A stretch of 64,000 bases of DNA from Frigoribacterium sp. PhB160 (GCF_003751785.1 NZ_RKIE01000001.1:124001-188000); one strand, 5' to 3'; shown: positions 41,692 through 50,096, numbered from the stretch's first letter. The notes: generated from the sequence alone by a model not told the origin. Numbers and translations are program-made.

Positions 41692-44373
41692 ATGGCAGCC
41701 AACAGGACGACCCGCGTAAGCCTGGTCGCAGAAGTCAGCTCGTACGTCGCTGGAATGGAACGTGCGGCCCGTTCCACCCGTCAGACGGGCGACGCAGCGC
41801 AGCAGCTCGCGCAGCGCCGCGAGGGCATCGACACCCTCGGCAAGACCATGTTTGCCGCTGGGGCCGTCATGGCCGCGGGGGTCGGTTTGGCCGTGGCTAA
41901 GTTCGCTGAGTTCGACCAGGCCATGTCCGCCATTCAGGCGGCGACGCACGAGACCGAAGCGAACATGGGCCTGCTCCGACAGGCGGCGATCGACGCGGGC
42001 GGGGCGACCGCTTTCTCGGCTACCGAAGCCGCCGGCGCGATCGAGGAACTTGCTAAGGCGGGGCTCTCGACTGCCGAGATCCTCAGCGGTGGTCTGGCGG
42101 GCGCCCTCGACCTCGCCGCCGCCGGCGGGCAGAGCGTCGCTGACGCCGCGCAGACGACCGCGATTGCCATGAAGCAATTCGGGCTCGAGGGCGACAAGGC
42201 CTCGCACGTGGCCGACCTCCTTGCAGCCGGTGCGGGCAAAGCTGTCGGTGACGTGTCCGACATGGCCGCAGCTCTGGGTCAGGCGGGTCTGGTCGCGAAT
42301 CAGACCGGGCTGAGCATCGAGGAAACGACCGGTGTCCTGGCGGCTTTCGCTGATCAGGGTCTGCTCGGTTCTGACGCTGGTACGTCGCTCAAGACGGCCC
42401 TGCAGGCGCTTACCCCGTCGTCGAAGGAAGCGGCCCGGGAGATGGAACGGCTCGGGATCTCCGCGTTTGACGCTCAGGGCAATTTCATCGGGATCTCCGA
42501 GTTCGCCGGGGTGTACCAGAACGCACTCCGCGACCTGTCTCCCGAGCAGCAGGCGGCGACGTCGAAAATCATCTTTGGCTCTGACGCAGTGCGGGCAGCG
42601 AATGTCCTGTACACGAACGGTGCTCAGGGCATTCAGAAGTACATCGACCAGACCAACGACAGCGGTTATGCCGCCGAGACGGCCCGGATCAAGATGGACA
42701 ACCTGGCGGGCGATATCGAGAAGCTCGGGGGCGCGTTCGATACAGCTCTGATCCAGGGTGGGTCTGGTGCAAACGACGTTCTGCGTGAGGTCACCCAGGG
42801 CGTGACGTTCCTGGTGGACGCCGTTGGTGGTGCCCCTCAGCCCGTCCTGAATGCGGGGCTTGCCATCGCAACTGTGGGGGCAGCTGTGGGCATCGTCGGT
42901 GGTGGCGCTCTCCTGGCCGTACCCAAGGTGATTGCGTTCAAGGCCTCCCTCGACACCCTCGGCATTTCCGCCGGCCGGGCAGCCGCGGCGACCGTCGCAA
43001 TCGGTGGCGCTATCGGCCTGGCTGCGGTCGCGGTGGGGACTCTCGTGGGGCAGCAGGCGAAGGTGGCGGCGACTACCGCTGAGCTGGCTGACACGCTCGA
43101 CGAGGCGACTGGTGCGACTACCCAGTACACCCGTGCGTCTATCGCTCGGAAGCTGTCCGACGAGGGCATTTTCGACACGGCGAAGAAAGCCGGTGTGGGC
43201 CAGAAGGAACTCACTGACGCGATCCTCGAGGGCGGCGACGCACTCGAGGAAGTGCAATTGAAAATTGGTGACCTCAACACCGCTGGAAACGTGTTCAACG
43301 GCCTGGCCCTGAAGTCGGATCTTGCTGGCCGATCCATTCAGGATCTACGGCAGTCAGTCGAGAATGCCCCGACCAAGTTCGAGGATCTGAAGAAAGCTGG
43401 TGACGAAGCGGGCGAGGGCATGGCGAACACCGCTGATGGGCTCTCGCAGGTGCAGGCAGCTAGTGCAGATGCTGGGGCAGAGATTGACGACCTTAAGGCA
43501 ACGATTGAAGGTTTCGGTTCTGCGCAGCTCGACGTGAACTCGGCTACTCGCGACTTCGAGGCAGCCGTCGACGGGCTGACTGACTCGGTGAAAGAGAACG
43601 GGCAGAGCCTGGACGTGACCACCGCGGCGGGGCGTGAGAACGAGGCAGCTCTCGACCAGATTGCACAGTCTGCCCTGGGGCTCTCGAGTGCGACGCTGGC
43701 TCAGACAGGTTCGCAGGAGAAAGCCTCTGCGGCGCTCTCTGTGGGCCGTAAGAAGCTCATTGAGGCTCTCGGGGCACTCGGTATCACCGGGCAGGCTGCG
43801 GAGGACTACGCGGACCGCCTGGGGCTCATCCCGAGCAACATCGCAACGGCAGTGAACCTCTCCGGTGCTCAGAACGCGATCGACAAGGCCTATCAGGTTG
43901 CTTCTGCGATTCGGAACATTCCGGGTCAGCGCGACATCGTGATCAATCAGGTTGTGCGCGAGACGGATGCAGCTCGAGGTGTCGTCGGGGCCGCGTACGC
44001 CGCCGGCGGGGCAGTGCAGGGCCCCGGCCCGGTCGGGCGTGACTCCGTTGTCGCCATGCTCGCCCCTGGTGAGCACGTCCTCACGGACAAGGACGTGAGC
44101 CGTCTGGGAGGACAGTCCGGCGTCTACGCAATGCGAGCCAGCCTCGCCGCTGGAACGTTCCCCAGATACGCGAAGGGCGGTCCGGTCGGGATCAAGCACT
44201 ACACCTACGGGCAGGCTGCGGCCTATTCAGCCGCGACGGCCCCTGCCCCGCAGATCAATGTCTCGATTCAGTCGAAGGGCGGCATCGACCTGCTCAAGTA
44301 CGTGGACGTGCGGATCGACCGGGCCGACCAGGCCGCGAGCCTGTCTAACCGGATGGGCCGACAGGTCCGCTGA
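41692..44373 (+). CDS. Phage tail tape measure protein
   Basis: An 893-aa protein that sets tail length in siphophages. N-terminal segment TRVSLVAEVSSYVAGMERAARSTRQTGDAAQ, then the PhageMin_Tail core (FDQAMSAIQAATHETEANMGLLRQAAIDAGGATAFSATEAAGAIEELAKAG), central hydrophobic segments (about 380-460), long Ala/Gln-rich helices, and a C-terminus with PGEHVLTDKDVSRLGG as in actinophage tape measures. At about 0.15 nm per residue it would specify a tail of roughly 130 nm. AGGAGG precedes the ATG. The tail chaperone genes (frameshift pair) expected upstream are absent, and so is every minor tail gene but the spike. Confidence 0.9.
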   Translation: MAANRTTRVSLVAEVSSYVAGMERAARSTRQTGDAAQQLAQRREGIDTLGKTMFAAGAVMAAGVGLAVAKFAEFDQAMSAIQAATHETEANMGLLRQAAIDAGGATAFSATEAAGAIEELAKAGLSTAEILSGGLAGALDLAAAGGQSVADAAQTTAIAMKQFGLEGDKASHVADLLAAGAGKAVGDVSDMAAALGQAGLVANQTGLSIEETTGVLAAFADQGLLGSDAGTSLKTALQALTPSSKEAAREMERLGISAFDAQGNFIGISEFAGVYQNALRDLSPEQQAATSKIIFGSDAVRAANVLYTNGAQGIQKYIDQTNDSGYAAETARIKMDNLAGDIEKLGGAFDTALIQGGSGANDVLREVTQGVTFLVDAVGGAPQPVLNAGLAIATVGAAVGIVGGGALLAVPKVIAFKASLDTLGISAGRAAAATVAIGGAIGLAAVAVGTLVGQQAKVAATTAELADTLDEATGATTQYTRASIARKLSDEGIFDTAKKAGVGQKELTDAILEGGDALEEVQLKIGDLNTAGNVFNGLALKSDLAGRSIQDLRQSVENAPTKFEDLKKAGDEAGEGMANTADGLSQVQAASADAGAEIDDLKATIEGFGSAQLDVNSATRDFEAAVDGLTDSVKENGQSLDVTTAAGRENEAALDQIAQSALGLSSATLAQTGSQEKASAALSVGRKKLIEALGALGITGQAAEDYADRLGLIPSNIATAVNLSGAQNAIDKAYQVASAIRNIPGQRDIVINQVVRETDAARGVVGAAYAAGGAVQGPGPVGRDSVVAMLAPGEHVLTDKDVSRLGGQSGVYAMRASLAAGTFPRYAKGGPVGIKHYTYGQAAAYSAATAPAPQINVSIQSKGGIDLLKYVDVRIDRADQAASLSNRMGRQVR

Positions 44374-44390
44374 GCCGCTTCCACCCCTCG

Positions 44391-44420
44391 AGGGCGCACC
44401 CAACCGGGTGCGCCCTTTTT
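44391..44420 (+). terminator. Rho-independent terminator after the tape measure gene
   Basis: AGGGCGCACCC (44391-44401) pairs with GGGTGCGCCCT (44406-44416) around a 4-nt loop, followed by TTTT. Confidence 0.88.
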
Positions 44421-44445
44421 CGTACCATCCAGAAGGAGAAATCAC

Positions 44446-46167
44446 ATGGTCATGCGACTTGTAGGAGCAGACAGCCAGACCGGCAAGCTGCCCGACATTG
44501 TTCTCGACGAACTGCAGGCCCGCTTCCCCCGAAAAGCCGACATCAACGTCTACGACTACGGCGCAACCGATGTCAGCTCAATGACGGACCCTGCAATTGC
44601 CCCGTCCTCCCAGAACGCCATCGATCGGGCCGTAGCGGCGGCGGAAAAGCTTGTAGTGGGCGAAACGCGGGTATGGATCTCGATCCCCTACGGAGCCATC
44701 AAAGGCACCATCACGGTGCAGTCGCCGTTCATCTGCGTCACGGGACCGGGTTCCCTCGTCGAGGGTCAGCTCGTGTTCCAGCCCCCGGCAACCGGACAGC
44801 AGCTTCGATTCCATTCCGTTGTCTTCAACATGGGTTTCCGCCCCCTAAACGCGTCCGTCAACCGTGGGGAGAACGGCATCCGTGTCGTGGCTGGGGCTTC
44901 GATCGAGATCATGTCGTGCCGGTTCCGTGACATGCCCAAGGCCGTGCATCTCGACAGTTGGGCCGACACCACGGGGCAGCAGAACAAGACAATCGACGTG
45001 CATCACAACCAGATGACCAACGTCGACTACGGCCTCTACGCCCCCTTGAAAGGTGCGAACACGTGGGACACCCACGCCGACTCGAAGTTCAACGAGAACG
45101 TCGTGCGGCTCGCGTACGTCTCGCATGTGTGGGTCGGTGGGGCGGATGGTTTCGACGTCCACGGAAACACCCTGTTCCACGTTGGACGGGACTCGACCGA
45201 TCTCAGCCGACGGAACCAGAAGGAAGACTCGATCTACTTCGGACCTCGCTCCAACTTCCTCAAGATCGGAACCAACCAGATCTTTGAGGCTGGACGCTCT
45301 GGCATCTTCCTTGATCGGGTTACAGACGCGAACGTGGTCGGCAACACCCTCGCCTGGTGCGGCCAGAACCTGCAGGTACCCGCCATCCGGCTCGTGACCA
45401 GCTCCACGTCTCTGACCGCCGCCATCCTCATCGACGCGAACATTGTCGAAGAGTGCACCCATCATGGAATCGGCATCAGCGGTGACGGCAACGCAGGCAA
45501 CATCACCATCACCGACTCGAACGTCATCCGTCTTATTGGCGACAGCGCCCGAAACGTCTACCGGGGCGACTCCATGGGCAACGGCCCACTCGTTACCAAC
45601 GACATCGCGCGCATTTTCGTCGCCTCGACCGTGACCGTCGTCCCACGGCTGACCATCACCCAGATGCCGCGCGGCAGCCGAAACGGTGTTGTGTCCATCA
45701 AGGGGATGTACTCGAGCGCGCGCAGTCAGCCCTTTGCAGACAACTACGAGACGACCATCAACCTCACGAAGACCGTCGCTCAGGGAACGGCTACAACAGT
45801 TGGTGTCCTTCGGTCCGCGGGCGACAACCCTTCCGAGACGACCTTCGTCGGGCTGGTGACCGTAGTAGTGAAGAACACCACCGCGAACTTCGTGGGGCGC
45901 TATGAGTTCACTGCGGCCTCGAACGGCACCAACAAGAGCGTGCAGAATCTGCGCACGGCAGGATCAGTTTCGGCGATCACAGACGGCACGACTCCGGCAT
46001 TCGTTTTCACCATCGCGTCGTCCGGCAGCAGTGTTATTGCCACCCCTCAGGGCAACACGGCGGGCACATTCGAATTCACAGTGACGGCGACTGGCTACCT
46101 GCAGACCAGTTACACGCAGGCAGAGTTCAACGGCCTGCAGCTCATCACCTCCCTCTCGACGAGCTGA
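44446..46167 (+). CDS. Tail spike-like protein with right-handed beta-helix (pectate-lyase-like)
   Basis: A 573-aa protein. The short N-terminus (MRLVGADSQTGKLPDIVLDEL) looks like a particle-attachment peptide. DINVYDYGATDVSS begins a pectate_lyase_3-type beta-helix, with repeated turns such as IEIMSCRFRDMPKAVHL, IDVHHNQMTNVDYGLY, FDVHGNTLFHVG and ANVVGNTLAWCGQ. A C-terminal beta-rich domain (about 410-573) follows. It probably binds or cuts host surface polysaccharide. ATG 44446 follows AGAAGGAGA. It comes straight after the tape measure terminator, without distal-tail genes between. Confidence 0.8.
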   Translation: MVMRLVGADSQTGKLPDIVLDELQARFPRKADINVYDYGATDVSSMTDPAIAPSSQNAIDRAVAAAEKLVVGETRVWISIPYGAIKGTITVQSPFICVTGPGSLVEGQLVFQPPATGQQLRFHSVVFNMGFRPLNASVNRGENGIRVVAGASIEIMSCRFRDMPKAVHLDSWADTTGQQNKTIDVHHNQMTNVDYGLYAPLKGANTWDTHADSKFNENVVRLAYVSHVWVGGADGFDVHGNTLFHVGRDSTDLSRRNQKEDSIYFGPRSNFLKIGTNQIFEAGRSGIFLDRVTDANVVGNTLAWCGQNLQVPAIRLVTSSTSLTAAILIDANIVEECTHHGIGISGDGNAGNITITDSNVIRLIGDSARNVYRGDSMGNGPLVTNDIARIFVASTVTVVPRLTITQMPRGSRNGVVSIKGMYSSARSQPFADNYETTINLTKTVAQGTATTVGVLRSAGDNPSETTFVGLVTVVVKNTTANFVGRYEFTAASNGTNKSVQNLRTAGSVSAITDGTTPAFVFTIASSGSSVIATPQGNTAGTFEFTVTATGYLQTSYTQAEFNGLQLITSLSTS

Positions 46168-46179
46168 GCGATAGTTCTT

Positions 46180-46204
46180 GGGGCTCAGCGTCGTGCTGAG
46201 CCCC
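46180..46204. terminator. Terminator after the tail spike gene
   Basis: GGGGCTCAGC (46180-46189) pairs perfectly with GCTGAGCCCC (46195-46204) around a 5-nt loop. Confidence 0.7.
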
Positions 46205-46250
46205 AGGCCCGTTCGACGGTCGTGCCTGGGCGCACCAGGCAGCGCTTATC

Positions 46251-46256
46251 TAGGCT
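46251..46256 (+). promoter_or_regulatory. -10 box TAGGCT of the secreted cargo gene
   Basis: TAGGCT lies 30 nt before ATG 46286, with GAGAGG at 46271-46276, so this gene has its own promoter and a normal leader. Confidence 0.5.
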
Positions 46257-46285
46257 TGGGGAAACCCGACGAGAGGCTGACACCG

Positions 46286-46876
46286 ATGTCCCTGGCAGTT
46301 ACGACCCGACGCAACTTCGCCGCCCTGGCGGCCTCGACCATGGCAGTGACCTTGCTCCTCGCCGGCACACCCGCTCAAGCCGCCGAAACGGGACCATCGA
46401 TCAAGGCCACCATCTCCCGCGTCCAAGAGAAGCCCTCCTACTACCGCACCGTGGACGGTATTCGAGAGCCTGTCTACGAACTCGCCGAGGGCGACACCAT
46501 TCACGTCCGGGCGCGAATGGCCAACAACGGCAGCGACTCGTACTGGGCCATGCGCATGGACTTCGTGACCATCGGTGACGACATCTTCGACACTCCTGAC
46601 GTGCCCGCGTACATCGAGGGTCCGACGACGAATTGGGGCACGCAGTTTGGTGCTCGCTACATCGGTCAGCAAGGCCCGTACGTCCGCCGAACGATGGTCG
46701 TCTACAAGGACGTCGCCCCGGGCGAATCCTCGCTGCTTTCGTACCCGATCACAGTTGACTCGCTGCCCGTAAAGGGCAAGCTGTACAAGGCGCGGTTTGA
46801 GAACAAGAGCAGCGTCTCGGACCCCAGCCTGAAGTCGACCGCGACCTCGGAACGCATCTGGATCGTGCGCAAATAG
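46286..46876 (+). CDS. Secreted protein of unknown function (element cargo)
   Basis: A 196-aa protein with a clear Sec signal (FAALAASTMAVTLLLAGTPAQAAE, cleavage after AQA near residue 33). The mature part is beta-rich (IKATISRVQEKPSYYRTVDGIREPVYELAEGDTIHVRARMANNGSDSYWAMRMDFV...VAPGESSLLSYPITVDSLP), resembling an immunoglobulin-like or DUF11-like fold. It has its own promoter and is closed by a strong hairpin, so it can be expressed while the element is integrated. Function unknown. Confidence 0.7.
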   Translation: MSLAVTTRRNFAALAASTMAVTLLLAGTPAQAAETGPSIKATISRVQEKPSYYRTVDGIREPVYELAEGDTIHVRARMANNGSDSYWAMRMDFVTIGDDIFDTPDVPAYIEGPTTNWGTQFGARYIGQQGPYVRRTMVVYKDVAPGESSLLSYPITVDSLPVKGKLYKARFENKSSVSDPSLKSTATSERIWIVRK

Positions 46877-46909
46877 CTCTCCTGCACGCGCGAAACGACA
46901 AGCCTCTAT

Positions 46910-46943
46910 CGGCCGCCACCACTCTCAGTAGTGGTGGCGGCCG
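46910..46943 (+). terminator. Terminator after the secreted cargo gene
   Basis: CGGCCGCCACCACT (46910-46923) pairs perfectly with 46930-46943 around a 6-nt loop; TTGT follows. Confidence 0.75.
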
Positions 46944-46991
46944 TTGTCGAGTTGCCATTGTCCGTGGCTGCGTTTGTCGGGTTGGACGGCC

Positions 46992-47258
46992 ATGGGTCAG
47001 ACGCTAAGGCCGACCACCGTTGTCCCGCACGCGGCAAGCCAGCTTCGGACCGACTTGCCGCGGCACGGTCGAGATCGCCACGTCAGTGTGACGCTCAACG
47101 GACATACCGGCTGGTTTGTTCGCGGAGACTGGCCCGCAGGTCACGTCGAGGGGGAGGCCGAAGTTTTTACTCCTCGCAAGCATTCTGCAGCTCTTCCGCC
47201 GACGCCACGAGGGCCTTCCAGTCGAAGGCGGAAGCGTCCCGAGGGCTTAGGAACTTGA
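46992..47258 (+). CDS. Possible small ORF or gene remnant
   Basis: Between the hairpin at 46910 and the GntR gene the only candidate is an 88-codon frame from ATG 46992, with protein-like sequence in its first part (VSVTLNGHTGWFVRGDWPAGHVEGEAEVF) but an Arg-rich end that overlaps the convergent GntR gene by about 90 nt. There is no clear ribosome site. The first 58 codons may be the remnant of a gene cut by the arrival of the GntR cargo. Confidence 0.25.
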   Translation: MGQTLRPTTVVPHAASQLRTDLPRHGRDRHVSVTLNGHTGWFVRGDWPAGHVEGEAEVFTPRKHSAALPPTPRGPSSRRRKRPEGLGT

Positions 47259-47751
47259 CTCGAGTTCGCAGTGGCTCCTCCGTGCCGACCATGAGTGCGT
47301 TCCCGCTGGCGCGAACAAGGTGGCCCTGCACATCGAGGAACAGTCCCGGTGCCTTCAGGTCCCGTGCGGCTGCAGCCTTACGCACAGCCTTGAGGTCGTG
47401 CCTTATCTGCTTCCGATCCGCAGCGCTCAAGTTGCCAAGACCCCATTGCCGGCCGAGGCTATGGATGCCTGCGAGGAACTGGCTGGCTTCGGCGTAGAGG
47501 TCATCATCGAGAGACGCGACACGCGTGAACCTGTTGGCCTCGATCTCGACGAGGCCGTAGCTCGCGAGCTGCGCGATGGCCTCGCGGATGGGCGTACGAG
47601 ACGCACCCAACCAAGCCGACAGCTCACTGTCGTTCAGTCGCTCTCCGGGCTCGAGCGTGCCGTCGACGATGGCGGCGAGGATCTGGTCGTAGACGACGTC
47701 GCGGAGAAGGCGGCGAGGTCCGGTGGTTTCTTCCCGAGTGGGTACTGGCAT
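47167..47751 (-). CDS. GntR-family transcriptional regulator
   Basis: A 194-aa regulator. N-terminal winged helix: RRLLRDVVYDQILAAIVDGTLEPGERLNDSELSAWLGASRTPIREAIAQLASYGLVEIEANRFTRVAS (about 12-78), the classic GntR motif. The C-terminal domain (about 85-194) is helical and shorter than a full FCD domain, so it may be a reduced FadR-type ligand domain. It lies in the right-end cargo group, GC-poorer than the host. Likely controls nearby cargo; target unknown. Confidence 0.82.
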   Translation of the reverse strand: MPVPTREETTGPRRLLRDVVYDQILAAIVDGTLEPGERLNDSELSAWLGASRTPIREAIAQLASYGLVEIEANRFTRVASLDDDLYAEASQFLAGIHSLGRQWGLGNLSAADRKQIRHDLKAVRKAAAARDLKAPGLFLDVQGHLVRASGNALMVGTEEPLRTRVKFLSPRDASAFDWKALVASAEELQNACEE

Positions 47752-47803
47752 GCGCTGATCATAAGCATTGCAGTGTCTAATATGTCAAGCGAATGCTTAA
47801 GTT

Positions 47804-48460
47804 TCAACCGATCTTGGTCCAGGTGCCGCAGCGCTCAGAACTGAACGCGACATCGCCCGGCAGGATCGAAACTACCGCTGGGCCCGATGGCAGATCGTTG
47901 GCAATAAGGTCGCTAAAGTCTCCGGACGTGCCTCTTAATCTCGCCCAGTAGCAATCATCGGATCCCGTGTTCCGATATTGGCCGGGCTGGATGTCGGTAC
48001 CTACGAGGTGCACACCCGAACCGAATTCGTTAGCTTTCTTAGCGGCTTCCGCCGTCCCCACGGCCTGTTCGCGAGCAACAAGCTCGACTTCACGCGCGTC
48101 CGCAGCGGCCTGCGCCTTCTCGACTTCATTCGCCGCCTCCTCGAGCTTGCCCTTGGCGACGCGCAGTTCGCTCACCTGCTCGCGCAACTCATCGATGTCG
48201 TCGTCCTTGGCCGAGGCGGTGCGATCAAGCCGCCCCTGCAGGGCTGCGTACTCGGGCGTCTCTGTGGCAACCGGCGTGGCGCTGGCCACGATTCCAGCGC
48301 CCGCCAAACCGCCGACGACAAGGGCGACGGCAACACAGCAGGCTACAACGGCGTTCCTGCTGGTTCCCAAGTGCGTAAGGCGTGCCTTGACCTGACTGCG
48401 AACCCCACGGGCACTCGTTTTCAAGGCGTCCTCATCTCGGTCCACATACATGAGGGACAC
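47804..48460 (-). CDS. Single-pass membrane protein with coiled coil and C-terminal beta domain
   Basis: A 218-aa protein. A cytosolic N-terminus of about 37 residues leads into TM AVVACCVAVALVVGGLAGAGIVAS, then a coiled coil (LQGRLDRTASAKDDDIDELREQVSELRVAKGKLEEAANEVEKAQAAADAREVELVAREQAV) and an outward domain with GSGVHLVGTDIQPGQYRNTGSDDCYWARLRGTSGDF. That last motif recurs in secreted actinobacterial proteins of unknown function. The start may be GTG 48460 or ATG 48451; TAGTGT lies 5 nt before the latter. Cargo of the element; role unknown. Confidence 0.65.
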   Translation of the reverse strand: MSLMYVDRDEDALKTSARGVRSQVKARLTHLGTSRNAVVACCVAVALVVGGLAGAGIVASATPVATETPEYAALQGRLDRTASAKDDDIDELREQVSELRVAKGKLEEAANEVEKAQAAADAREVELVAREQAVGTAEAAKKANEFGSGVHLVGTDIQPGQYRNTGSDDCYWARLRGTSGDFSDLIANDLPSGPAVVSILPGDVAFSSERCGTWTKIG

Positions 48461-48619
48461 TACGGTTTAGCTCATTTGGTGTCGACGCCCCAGTACTGGG
48501 CCTGTCATTGGTGGTCCCCTCTCCCGCGACCACCAAATACCACCTGGGATAGACCGTTTTCACACACGGAACATCGACCGGGGATTGGTCCGGGCTGTTC
48601 GCTCCGATTGACTACTCAT

Positions 48620-49930
48620 ATGCCTCACCGTGACGACTATTTGAACGAGAAGCAGGTCACCGTCCTGAAATGGGTCGATGCCGGGGCGGACCCCAATGCA
48701 TACCCCGAGGGCGATTACGCGCATCGCATCTCTGCGCGGGGCCTCGCTAATCGCGGGTTGGTCGTTATATCTGGGCAGGGATCGACGTGGTCGGCAGCGT
48801 TGACGAGCGATGGGCACAAGCGGCTTGCTGACTTGCCACGGAACCCACCGCCAAACGTCAGCGCCGATCTCTTCGCAAGGGTCCTTGCTGCTGGCGGTTC
48901 GCTTCTCATTAGCGAAGACGACACGACGAACTACAACGCACTCGTCGAGAACTCGCTGCACAGCCCAAGCCGGCCACACGGTCAGAAGCTCGAGACGAGA
49001 AGCGAGGGGCCATGGTTCCGTGCTCGCGTTGTCGAGGTGTACTTGACCGAGTTCCCGCGCGAGCTGATCCAACCTAAGCCGGTGCCTATTGCGGCCCGCC
49101 TGCGCAACCCACACCCTGTAGTCAAGGCGTTCAAGTCAAACCCTGATGCCAGCTACGTATCGAAAGGGTCGATGGATCGCGCGGCACGTGTGTACGACGC
49201 CATTGCCAAGGAAGCCGAGCAGCGGGGCTACCGGGCACAGGACCGGGAGACATTCCTTCGCGGCCACCAGGTGAGCCTTGGGGCAGGGCACCTGGTGATT
49301 ACCGCACAGGACCACAATTTCCCCATTGCCGTGCGTGAGATCTCAGGAACGGGCGGGGCGAAGCTGGAGTACCCCGCGAAGTACAAGCAGCCAGCGTGGG
49401 TCCAAAATCGCGGCTATGAATTCGTGTCTACGGGCAAGCTCGAATTGCGCATCGATGGCCCCGGGACGCCGTACCAAGGTCAAAAGCTGCGGGAGACACG
49501 GCAGCGCTCTATCGAGGACATCTTGCCGGAGGTCTTCGTCACCATCGAAGTTGGTGGCCAGGACGCGAGGCGAGCCGAGAAGCAGCGACAGGTGCGTCTG
49601 CTCGAGCGTCAGTCGAGGTGGGAAGCGGCCATGGATGCCGCTAAGGCCAAGCACCGGGCCGTTCAAATTCAGACTTTCATCGCCTCGAAGGCAGAGGAAT
49701 GGAGGGCCGACCAGGAGCTGTCCAAGTTCCTAGATGCCCTCGAACAGCGCATGCCTGAGATGAGTCCGGAGCAGCGAGACATCGCGGCCACCTGGCTGGG
49801 CCAAGGAAGGTCCAACGTTCAAGGCCACAAACTGATCGACGAACTGCCGCCCTTGCAGGTTTTCCTTCCGCAAGCCGGCGAGCTCCGGCAGTACCTCCCG
49901 GACGCATTCACCGAGACGCGTCCGAGCTAG
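48620..49930 (+). CDS. 436-aa protein of unknown function at the attR end
   Basis: A cytosolic protein with three apparent parts: an N-terminal winged-helix-like region (EKQVTVLKWVDAGADPNAYPEGDYAHRISARGLANRGLVVISG...ALTSDGHKRL, about 8-70), a central globular part (about 100-280), and a C-terminal region with a charged coiled coil (ARRAEKQRQVRLLERQSRWEAAMDAAKAKHRAVQIQTF) ahead of a helical end. It resembles, from memory, large uncharacterised actinobacterial proteins often found on mobile DNA that end in a long charged helix. No catalytic motif is evident. It sits in the usual cargo position beside attR, divergent from the membrane coiled-coil gene. No ribosome site precedes ATG 48620. Confidence 0.7.
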   Translation: MPHRDDYLNEKQVTVLKWVDAGADPNAYPEGDYAHRISARGLANRGLVVISGQGSTWSAALTSDGHKRLADLPRNPPPNVSADLFARVLAAGGSLLISEDDTTNYNALVENSLHSPSRPHGQKLETRSEGPWFRARVVEVYLTEFPRELIQPKPVPIAARLRNPHPVVKAFKSNPDASYVSKGSMDRAARVYDAIAKEAEQRGYRAQDRETFLRGHQVSLGAGHLVITAQDHNFPIAVREISGTGGAKLEYPAKYKQPAWVQNRGYEFVSTGKLELRIDGPGTPYQGQKLRETRQRSIEDILPEVFVTIEVGGQDARRAEKQRQVRLLERQSRWEAAMDAAKAKHRAVQIQTFIASKAEEWRADQELSKFLDALEQRMPEMSPEQRDIAATWLGQGRSNVQGHKLIDELPPLQVFLPQAGELRQYLPDAFTETRPS

Positions 49931-49950
49931 GCAAGGCAGCCTCAGTTCCG

Positions 49951-49969
49951 TGCCCACAATTTGCCCACA
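49951..49969. repeat. Integrase arm-type site candidate, right
   Basis: TGCCCACAwTTTGCCCACA, 103 bp inside attR, matching the copy at 34261-34279 inside int. Confidence 0.6.
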
Positions 49970-50072
49970 TGTGAGCGCGGCCCTAGTAAGTCAAAGTTTG
50001 CGAAAGGTGGCCAAAAAGCTTGTAAGTGCCGTTCTCTCAGTAGCCCACTGTGTAGCCGCTAGGCGCTGGGCA

Positions 50073-50096
50073 GGGTTCGAATCCCACGCCCTCCGC
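50073..50096. repeat. attR: 24-bp integration core
   Basis: Exact repeat of 34176-34199. The next chromosomal bases are CA, so the undisrupted tRNA gene would have read discriminator G followed by encoded CCA. The attR copy is a tRNA 3' fragment only. Confidence 0.88.

Larger units (their letters stand above)
34176..50096. mobile_element. Integrated phage-derived element in tRNA-Ser(TGA), 15.9 kb
   Basis: Bounded by the 24-bp att repeats, with an integrase next to attL. Gene content: integrase, repressor, small HTH, replication-type protein, several small early genes, HNH nuclease, small terminase, tape measure and tail spike, plus cargo. There is no large terminase, portal, protease, capsid, major tail, holin or lysin gene. 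GC is visibly lower than in the flanks. Two readings: a prophage that lost its head, tail-tube and lysis genes by deletion, or a phage satellite that exploits a helper (size, small-terminase-only packaging and regulator layout resemble PICIs). Confidence 0.85.

Noticed and set aside
41614-43257. Minus-strand ORF opposite the tape measure gene
   Set aside because: Arg/Gly/His-rich shadow; the plus strand is a well-formed tape measure protein.
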